Source of the DNA: Brachypterus glaber
Lineage: Eukaryota > Arthropoda > Insecta > Coleoptera > Kateretidae
Length of the DNA stretch: 64,000 nt
Direction of reading: 5' to 3'
Assembly: GCA_958510825.1 (NCBI GenBank)
Contig: OY294049.1
Coordinates: 39,212,774-39,276,773, forward strand
Shown here in pieces: positions 58,056-64,000 of this stretch. Positions within the stretch are counted from its first letter, which is position 1, and every line of letters starts with the position of its first letter. Both the position numbers and the translations under genes were made by a program. A model generated the notes under the pieces. The model did no database searches. It worked only from the letters and a program-made list of their open reading frames with translations, and had not been told where the DNA came from.

Positions 58056-58734
58056 TTGTTAATAATAATAATAATGATAATATATAACAAAAATATTTTT
58101 TGACTGTATTGAATCCCATTTTCAGGTAAAATATGTAAATTTCTTACCTAAAAATTATGTGAGCGTAGTCATATATATTATAAAATTGAACATTATGGAC
58201 AAGGAACCTTTTACAACATAAAAATAAATATTACATTACAATATAAAAATTGGTTTTGACACCATGTCCAAAAATTTGTAGGTTAAAAGTGTCGTTCGCA
58301 GTAAAAAACATGTAACATGTTTATTTTTGTGGGTCGAACCCAGCATTAGTCAATTCTCTGTGGTAACATCGGTCAAAATCGGAATTATTTTTTTTGTTGG
58401 TATTGAAGAAACAAATCCATATTGTCTAACGTCTGATACCGGTGACCATTTAATCTACTTTTTTTATTTGACCATGGGGAAAGGGATTGTTTTGTTTGTA
58501 GAAGCATTTTTATATGTATATTAAGTCTAATAGTCTTCATATATTTTTAATGTTGAAAGCTATAAAATAAATGAGTACTTCAAAAGAGTCGCTATATGGC
58601 GGTCAAATACGGTCAGTTTTTATGATAACCTATATAACAGATATGTTAACTGAATGTTACCTTTTTTTGCAAAAGCATAATAATGTGACTCGTAATTGAA
58701 TAAATAAACGGGGTGGACAGTTTAAGGCGTGCAT
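58056..58734. other. Spacer, nothing recognised
   Basis: Short (AAT)n near 58058-58080; no gene. Confidence 0.4.
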
Positions 58735-58815
58735 GCTTCTAAAAGTTCGTAACATTTAATTTTTTATATAAAATATTTTACTATTCCTTAAAACGACTTT
58801 TGTTTGATTAACGCA

Positions 58816-58892
58816 GTCGTCCCTCCGAAGTGACTGATCGATTTAGTGCTTTTTAGCACTCTTCAGAGCCACATATCGGTAGTAGGGACAAC
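58816..58892 (-). ncRNA. Hammerhead ribozyme A (one core base lost)
   Basis: Minus strand: CTGAAGA box (complement of 58860-58866), stem II GTGCT/AGCAC with a four-A loop, palindromic stem III ATCGAT and a 6-bp proximal stem I. The conserved GAAA is TAAA (complement of 58842-58845), so G12 is lost and activity should be abolished or strongly reduced. Confidence 0.75.
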
Positions 58893-59251
58893 TACGAAAA
58901 TCAAATCCTTTTCATATATCTCTATATGGTGTTTAAAAATCGTTGTAAGGAATAGTAAAAACAGCTAGCGACATCTACTGCTAAAAGCAGAGACTGGATA
59001 AACCTATCGACAGTCTAAAAAAGGAAGCAGTTATTGGTTTCAAGAACCTATTGCACGCTGTCGATAGGGGGCAGATTAATCAATGCCACGGTGGACATTG
59101 CCGCCAATTGAATCCTAAACGCTAGGAGAGTACCTTTTACAGTGGTATCTGAATTAATAAACTAAATTAAATTGTTTGATATTTACAAATTTAAAAAATC
59201 TATATAAAATATTTTACTATTCCTTAAAACAACTTTTGTTCGATTAACGCA

Positions 59252-59328
59252 GTCGTCCCTCCGAAGTGACTGATCGATTTCGTGCTTTTTAGCACTCTTC
59301 AGAGCCACATATCGGTAGTAGGGACAAC
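59252..59328 (-). ncRNA. Type I hammerhead ribozyme B (core intact)
   Basis: Minus strand, 5' to 3': distal stem I strand GTTGTCCCT, proximal stem I GTGGCT, core CTGAAGA (complement of 59296-59302), stem II GTGCT/AGCAC closed by AAAA, GAAA (complement of 59278-59281), stem III palindrome ATCGAT, then C17 (complement of 59272) and AGTCAC, AGGGACGAC closing stem I. All core positions fit the hammerhead consensus CUGANGA, GAAA, UH. Predicted cleavage lies between plus positions 59272 and 59271. Stem III has no loop, so activity would be expected mainly as a dimer or in tandem RNA. Confidence 0.85.
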
Positions 59329-59439
59329 TACAATCCAGTCTCGGCTTTTAGCAGTAGATGTCGCTAGCTATTTTTACTATTCCTTACAACGATTTTTAAA
59401 CTCCATGTAGAGATATATGGAAAGGATTTGATTTTCGTA

Positions 59440-59516
59440 GTTGTCCCTACTATCGATATGTGGCTCTGAAGAGTGCTAAAAAGCACGAAATCGATCAGTC
59501 ACTTCGGAGGGACGAC
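59440..59516 (+). ncRNA. Type I hammerhead ribozyme C (core intact)
   Basis: Plus strand: 59440-59448 pairs with 59508-59516 (nine pairs, one G-U). GTGGCT 59460-59465 pairs with AGTCAC 59497-59502 (one G-U). CTGAAGA is at 59466-59472, stem II 59473-59477/59482-59486, GAAA at 59487-59490, stem III palindrome ATCGAT at 59490-59495 and C17 at 59496, the predicted cleavage site. The internal loop in stem I has the position used by natural hammerheads for tertiary contact with loop II. Confidence 0.85.
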
Positions 59517-59620
59517 TGCGTTAATCAAACAAAAGTCGTTTTAAGGAATAGTAAAATATTTTATATAGATTTTTTAAATTTGTAAATATCAAACAATTTA
59601 ATTTAGTTTATTTAATTTTT

Positions 59621-59855
59621 TGTTTATGTTAACAAATATTTTATTAGTAATTTAAGAGTTATTAACAGAAATTTTAAATCTGGTAGAAAGTGAGGTAGTT
59701 TGGTCCGGCCCTACATTTTAAATATTTTCGAAATTTTAAATGCTTTAACCTAGAAACGCGCTGCTGATGCTGATAGCTAGTAGTAAAAAAGATTTTATGC
59801 ATACAAAGGTATTTTTTTGCAAATGCAATATAATTAAAATTCAGAAATACTTTAT
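59621..59855. other. Spacer, nothing recognised
   Basis: No feature supported. Confidence 0.4.
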
Positions 59856-59996
59856 TTTTACATTTTGGAAAATTTTAGTGCATATTGGCAACGCTGCTCC
59901 TGTACGGCTTGGCAACAGCGGAAAAAAGCGCCTCACTTTTTAAATTAGACACCTTTATTTGTCAGTGTCAATACTTGGTGTAGAATTAATTTGGGT
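59856..59996 (+). repeat. Dispersed repeat F15, copy 2
   Basis: Same order of blocks as 28722-28850 (GGCAACGCTGCT, CTTGGCAACA, AAAAAAGCGCC, TTTAAATTAGACAC). Confidence 0.75.
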
Positions 59997-60007
59997 ATAC
60001 TCTACAT

Positions 60008-60118
60008 AAAAGTCCAGCCTTCAATTTCGAGTAAAAAATTTTTTTTCTTGCCAAAGCATCGAATTTTCGCTATTTTTTGGGTTTTGTTGCAATTTACTCG
60101 AAATTGAAGGCTGGACGG
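60008..60118. repeat. Hairpin with 22-bp perfect ends
   Basis: GTCCAGCCTTCAATTTCGAG at 60011 and CTCGAAATTGAAGGCTGGAC at 60098 are exact complements around an A/T-rich loop. A short MITE-like hairpin. Confidence 0.7.
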
Positions 60119-60637
60119 CCTAAACTGACTTGAAATTCGTATTCAGCGGGTCGAAAAACATGCCCGTAGATAGGTGGCGCCCGGTGTACAGACAATTTTT
60201 TTTTTTTTGTGTTATTAATATGAAAGCAATACTTCTGCATATTTTGTACCGAAGTGATAAAAGTAAAGCCACATTATCAATTCTCACAATCAGCAATATA
60301 TCCTCAGGGCCTGACATTCAGTATGTGTAAAATTTAATGTGACCATTTTAGTTTTAATGTTTTCATTCCTACTTCAATTCCGTTAAACTTATCTGGAATT
60401 TTATTGTTATTGTCGGTCGCCCTATGAAAAAGTTACGTTCCAAAAGAAATTATCCTTTTTTAAAAAACCAACAATTGGGACAACACTGAAAAAAGCAGCC
60501 AAGTCCAGAACCAGATAAAGTTTTAAGATTTTCTTTTAAACACCCAGATATCTGTATAATTTAACTAATACAGAAATTTGGTTTCTTGAATCTAATCATT
60601 CATAGCCGAGAAGAATTCATTTGTTGTTTTGAAGTTG
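60119..60637. other. Spacer, nothing recognised
   Basis: Opposed 65-66-codon frames at 60120-60330 overlap antisense and are not credible. Confidence 0.4.
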
Positions 60638-61327
60638 ATATACCGTGCGATTATAAAGCGGCTTTTACAGTTCGGCGATTGACGCAGCGTTAGCTCGTTG
60701 AGTAATCTGATTGGTTCTATTCCCCTATCTCTTCAACCCCACTTTTCTACCGCCAACGGTCGACGCTGAAGTTGAATTTTTTGAACTTCGGGCGATTTGA
60801 CGCCGCGTTTTTGAGGTTAGGTTGTGTTGTTTTGCAAAGTTATAAAGTTTTATAACGTTGTTGGTTGTTTTTTTCAAACAATGAGCGCTAGTTTCGTTAA
60901 ATTTAAAAGTCCCATTACGGGCAATGTATATACCGTGCGTTTAAATCAGAAGGAAATTCAAGAAATGAATACACACCCATTTATAATGACATAACCTACA
61001 AATGCGCCGCCGCCAGCGCAAAACACTGAACTGTAAACGGAAATAGCGGAGATCGCCGGCGAGAGCTGATAGACAGAATGGTGGGGATATGCCGCCAGCG
61101 TCAAACGCTGAAGTGTAAAAGCGCCTTAAAGTGCCGAACACTTTTTAATGCAAAACTGGCATTAGCGATAAGTAAAATGTAAGAAAGCTGTGTGCGTTTT
61201 ACTGGCCACCGAGCTGTTGTATATAGCAATCACATGGACTTGTCGCGCACAACTCTAACAGAGACGTGGCTTCAAACAAAGAGTATTACTTTTCACACTG
61301 TTCGGCACTTTATAATCGCACTGTATA
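60638..61327. mobile_element. 690-bp TIR element with a possible captured 5' gene end
   Basis: Inverted ends TATACCGTGCGATTATAAAG (60639) and CTTTATAATCGCACTGTATA (61308-61327), with further inverted similarity (GTTCGGC). Near the right half, 61085-61135 repeats the left subterminal sequence in inverse (CAGCGTCAAACGCTGAAGTG, GTAAAAGCGCC). The middle is G+C-richer and holds GAGGTTAGGTTGTGTTG, of the kind often seen upstream of insect genes, followed by a short ORF. Superfamily not assigned. Confidence 0.65.
60881..60994 (+). CDS. Small ORF (37 codons) inside the TIR element
   Basis: An ATG in strong context (AAACAATG) opens 37 codons starting MSASFVKFKSPITGNVY and ends at TAA. I recognise no domain. 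The even composition, good start context and upstream TTAGGTT-type sequence suggest the 5' end of a real gene or transposase exon carried inside the element. It could instead be chance. A similar-length product would be too small for a transposase, so a downstream exon would have to be missing. Confidence 0.3.
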   Translation: MSASFVKFKSPITGNVYTVRLNQKEIQEMNTHPFIMT

Positions 61328-61511
61328 TATTCAAGTAAACGATTCTAAACAGATGACTCTTAATTTAAATTTGTTGACTATTACAAGTGTAACTGTAAAA
61401 ATATAAAAAAAATAGAAAGAAATGGATTTGGATAATTTTTCCCATCTGCTGTGTTAGGAAAATTTTAAGCACCTTATCAAAATAAAATACTAGAAAAGCT
61501 TTGAAAGACTT
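61328..61511. other. Junction between TIR element and Penelope-like element
   Basis: A+T-rich; no feature apart from possible extension of the Penelope-like arm (GAAAGACTTTTTCGGG). Confidence 0.4.
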
Positions 61512-61549
61512 TTTCGGGTTTAGACCGTGTTAATGGATTTTCACTTTCC

Positions 61550-61584
61550 GACGTTTCGTCTCTTACTACTAGAGACATCTTCAG
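61550..61584 (-). ncRNA. Hammerhead-type motif in left arm of Penelope-like element
   Basis: Minus strand: CTGAAGA (complement of 61578-61584), stem II GTCTCT/AGAGAC with loop AGTAGTA, GAAAC (complement of 61553-61557), then GTC. Stem III is the two-base ACGT palindrome with no loop, as in the minimal Penelope hammerheads that work as dimers. One unpaired T precedes stem II. Confidence 0.7.
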
Positions 61585-61602
61585 GGATTAATCTGAAACT
61601 AA

Positions 61603-62172
61603 GACATTAATAAGACCATATACAAATACAGAAATCCCAGACCCAAACAACAGGACAATAGTGACAATGACAGACAGACACAAGTTATACTTCCCTATGT
61701 AAGCGGTATCACGGATAAAATAGGTAAACTTTTGAAGAAGTCAAATATTAAGCCTATATTTCGGTCCAACCAAAAATTAGGTCAATGTTTGACTTCAACA
61801 AAAGACAAAATACCCCTGAGTTCAGAAGGCGTATATAAAATACCCTGCTCCTGTGGTACGGTTTACATAGGTGAAACTAAGAGAAAAATTTCTACAAGAC
61901 TTCAAGAGCATGAGCGCAATATAAGAAAGAAACAAATTTCCTTATCGGCAGTAGCCGAACATGTACATGAAACAGGTCATAAAATCAATTTGTCTGAAAC
62001 AAAACAAATATTAACAGAAAACAGAAAAATGCCAAGGAAGATACGGGAATCGATAGAAATCATCAAGCATCCTAACAATATCAATCGGGACACTGGTTAC
62101 CACTTACCTGCAATATGGAAGTCTTTGATAGGAAAAACCTCGTCACGGGTGAATAACCACAACTCGTCATAA
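61603..62172 (+). CDS. Penelope-like GIY-YIG endonuclease fragment
   Basis: Open from 61603 with no ATG of its own at the start; stop at 62170-62172. It begins inside the linker with LPYVSGITDKIGKLLKK, the conserved connector between reverse transcriptase and endonuclease in Penelope-like elements. The GIY-YIG domain follows: GVYKIPCSCGTVYIG at about 61831-61875 with the characteristic CSC insertion, then STRLQEHERNIRK (the conserved arginine and histidine), SAVAEHVHETGHKI and a C-terminal ESIEI ... YHLPAIW segment. The enzyme nicks target DNA to prime reverse transcription. The frame is intact to its end with no internal stops, although the RT half is missing. Function in this copy is unlikely. 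Confidence 0.88.
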   Translation, partial: DINKTIYKYRNPRPKQQDNSDNDRQTQVILPYVSGITDKIGKLLKKSNIKPIFRSNQKLGQCLTSTKDKIPLSSEGVYKIPCSCGTVYIGETKRKISTRLQEHERNIRKKQISLSAVAEHVHETGHKINLSETKQILTENRKMPRKIRESIEIIKHPNNINRDTGYHLPAIWKSLIGKTSSRVNNHNSS

Positions 62173-62201
62173 ATAGTGACACAAGTTGATTCGAAACTTA
62201 G

Positions 62202-62261
62202 TTTCAGATTAATCCCTGAAGATGTCTCTAGTAGTAAGAGACGAAACGTCGGAAAGTGAAA
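62202..62261 (+). ncRNA. Hammerhead-type motif in right arm of Penelope-like element
   Basis: CTGAAGA at 62216-62222, stem II 62224-62229/62237-62242, GAAAC at 62243-62247, GTC at 62248-62250 (predicted cleavage after C62250). Stem I is three pairs (CCT/GGA-type, 62213-62215 with 62251-62253), then an internal loop, then TTTCA 62202-62206 with TGAAA 62257-62261. Sequence identical to the left arm. Confidence 0.7.
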
Positions 62262-62288
62262 ATCCATTAACACGGTCTAAACCCGAAA

Positions 62289-62484
62289 GTGAAAGTCCTT
62301 TATATCTTAATGGCCGTGAAACCTTAAAATCTAAGACTTTCAGTTAGATAGGCACTAGGCACGACAGGGTTTTGCATTTTACGAAAGATAATGGTTTGTT
62401 GATATGTATAAGGAACTTTGTTTGATACATGTATGATACTGCATGCAGTAATTTCAATAGCAAATTTGATTATTGTTTGTAATA
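62289..62484. other. Spacer
   Basis: No feature supported beyond weak continuation of the Penelope arm (GAAAGTCCTTTAT). Confidence 0.4.
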
Positions 62485-63245
62485 GGCAACGTCAAGGCAT
62501 CCTTCACTTCCAGGCAAGGCTACTAGCTTAGGTGACACTTCCTAGTGGGCCATATCAAAGCTAAAGTGAAGGACGCCTTGGCAACGTCGATTATAGTCCA
62601 GTGATATGAAACTTTTGCCATCCATGACTGTGACTCATCCAGAGGTTTGTCAAGTTTTTCAGGTGTATAGAAGCAAAACCTATGTATTTGCTGCGGTGGA
62701 TTTGGTGTGGTTTTTAAGATATTAACAATAAAAGTACAGAAAATGTCTATTTTTGCACATTTTTGCATACCAGTAAAAAAGTTGATTACGCAGAATATTA
62801 TTGCAAAAAAAATATCTCTGGGATAAACAATTGCAATTTTGCAAAAACTATTGAATGAATTCTAAAATTTTAACCACATATTGAGTACGCAACTTTTTAC
62901 ACAATAACAAAATAGTAGGTTGATTTTTGCAAAATTTATTGTTTATTGAATAATATGCAAATTTTGATCGTTTTTTGCAGTTTTCTAAGAAACAAATCAC
63001 TATCGACATTTAAAAAACGCCATTTCCTACAAGATGGTTACTTTGATTGTTGATAAAAAACTCAACTTTTTTACAGGTATGCAAAAATGTGCAAAAATAG
63101 ACATTTTCTGACCTTTAATTGTTAACATCTTAAAAACCACACCAAATCCACCGCAGCAAATACATAGATCTTGGTTCTATATACCTACCTGTATTACCTG
63201 AAAAACTTGACAGACCTCTGGATGAGCCACAGTCCCCAACAGGGT
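62485..63245. repeat. Foldback element with 180-bp arms and an adjacent hairpin
   Basis: Arms at about 62615-62785 and 63055-63238 are inverted copies (CTCATCCAGAGGT, TTGTCAAGTTTTTCAGGT, GCTGCGGTGGATTTGGTGTG, GACATTTT-containing blocks). Just left, 62486-62590 forms its own hairpin (GGCAACGTCAAGGC / GCCTTGGCAACGTCG, CCTTCACTT / AAGTGAAGG). Confidence 0.75.
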
Positions 63246-63960
63246 ATTTTTTTTTGCTCATATCCCTGGACCATTACTAATAAATTACGATTCTTAAGCA
63301 AAACTTAAAATAAAATAAGAAAGACCTGCCATCAACGTCTCAAGAACATCTTTATTTTTTATATGTCAAAATTACTGTCAAGTATGACATAACCTGTCCG
63401 ATTTAAATTGTTAAAAACTGGATTCGTTGCTAATTTAATATCCCACTTTTTTTGGCAACGATATTAATTAATTAAAAGTAATTTTCTCGGTTGATCCTTG
63501 ACTTGACATGTGAATACATCAGATGATCACATAGGGGTCCATAATTGACATTAAGCACTTAATACGGTAACAATCCGGTTATTTGCCGTCCCCTTCGCCG
63601 GCAGAGAAATGTGCAAAGGGCATATTAAAATCACAATGTGCAATTTCTCGACAATTGAAGCTTTATGAAGGGCTCGGGAGAACAAGGTATATAACTTATG
63701 TCACATAAGCTTGTTACAAGTATAGAAATACTTGATATAAACATATTAAAATATGTTAAAAATTATGGATTATATTTAAATTTTGAGAGGGGAGTGCCTC
63801 GTACTTAATGGTACATTACGTAGAACGAAGGATGAAACCGGAATGGAAGAGAATAGATTGAAAGCAACAAAATTATTTGTATTATTAACAGTCTAATATG
63901 TTATAAAATACCTCAAAAAGGTCACAAAACGACTATAAACTATTAAATAAATAAATAAAT
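63246..63960. other. Spacer with repeat fragments
   Basis: The stretch 63568-63610 resembles 24215-24265. TACTTGATATAAACATATT at about 63730 matches the 32.15-kb repeat. Confidence 0.45.
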
Positions 63961-64000
63961 AAATATTTAACTAACTAAAAAAATCAATAATTTGTTTCAA
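63961..64000 (+). repeat. Repeat end F20
   Basis: The last 40 bases (TTTAACTAACTAAAAAAATC followed by AATAATTTGTTTCAA) match the ends of the two direct copies in the 31.5-32.2 kb block. The element runs off the window or ends here, after an (AAAT)n tract at about 63945-63965. Confidence 0.65.

Larger units (their letters stand above)
58735..59620. mobile_element. Compound inverted-repeat locus with three hammerhead ribozymes
   Basis: A unit X of about 250 bp is present three times: complete at about 58755-59002, partial and direct at 59200-59330, complete and inverted at 59331-59590. The second and third copies share long inverted arms (about 59158-59330 versus 59438-59612, extending through TTTGATATTTACAAATTT), with a 106-bp centre. 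A 190-bp non-repeated stretch (59003-59157), including a CCTATCGACAG/CTGTCGATAGG hairpin, separates the first two. Every copy of X contains a type I hammerhead motif. No reverse transcriptase or endonuclease frame is present. Likely a non-autonomous Penelope-like or retrozyme-type element; this classification is inference. Confidence 0.75.
61512..62288 (+). mobile_element. Truncated Penelope-like element between identical inverted arms
   Basis: Arms 61512-61603 and 62197-62288 are exact inverted copies of each other over 92 bp and enclose 593 bp encoding the C-terminal endonuclease of a Penelope-like element. The reverse transcriptase part is absent, so the copy is 5'-truncated. Penelope-like elements often end with inverted or direct pseudo-LTRs that contain hammerhead ribozymes, and both arms do here. 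Complete arm identity in A+T-rich, fast-decaying DNA implies a recent insertion or gene conversion between arms. Confidence 0.85.

Overview
This is a eukaryotic, strongly A+T-rich, gene-poor window. It looks like deep intron in a large, transposon-loaded insect genome (a beetle or similar is my inference, not proven). The support is one spliced exon with canonical splice sites, insect-type tRNA-derived SINEs, non-LTR and Penelope-like retroelement remnants, TTAA- and TA-flanked DNA elements, and dozens of long inverted repeats. There are no bacterial features, CRISPR arrays, rRNA genes or convincing free-standing tRNA genes.

The only recognisable host coding sequence is a 109-nt exon on the minus strand (12773-12881). 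It encodes 36 residues resembling the sema domain of a semaphorin, probably class 1. If it is real, the other exons lie outside the window or were missed, and the rest of the window is its introns. Three weaker small coding candidates are a THAP-like first exon (23686-23751, +), a 34-codon ORF with exon-like flanks (26596-26700, +) and a 37-codon ORF inside a terminal-inverted-repeat element (60881-60994, +).

Layout. 0-12 kb: nested foldback elements, a 243-bp TTAA-flanked MITE, a hairpin at 5.8 kb, and related palindromic families at 7-9 kb. 12-13 kb: the semaphorin exon beside a SINE. 13-30 kb: foldbacks, a 790-bp palindrome at 16 kb, the first copy of a 740-bp three-copy family at 18 kb, a 730-bp foldback at 20.5 kb, a 128-bp TTAA-flanked micro-MITE at 24.4 kb and a tRNA-derived SINE at 26.8 kb. 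30-40 kb: composite repeats, an ACCGCG minisatellite at 34.4 kb, and copies two and three of the 740-bp family. 40-48 kb: a RNase H-bearing LINE remnant with perfect 13-bp target duplications, a TA-flanked element carrying a 116-bp tandem array, and a second LINE remnant ending in (ATT)n. 50-54 kb: a TTAA-specific insertion whose empty site is preserved at 5 kb, a pair of repeats that dates a poly(A) insertion, and a 767-bp TA-flanked element. 58-63 kb: a cluster of hammerhead-ribozyme motifs.

The most interesting region is 58.7-62.3 kb. A compound inverted-repeat locus carries three copies of a well-formed type I hammerhead motif: two match the core consensus and one has lost G12. About 2 kb away, a 5'-truncated Penelope-like element, reduced to its GIY-YIG endonuclease domain, lies between two identical 92-bp inverted arms, each with a second, unrelated hammerhead motif. 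Both loci therefore place ribozymes in inverted arms, as expected of Penelope-like pseudo-LTRs or their non-autonomous derivatives.

All family assignments come from reading the sequence. No alignment, folding or database search was run.
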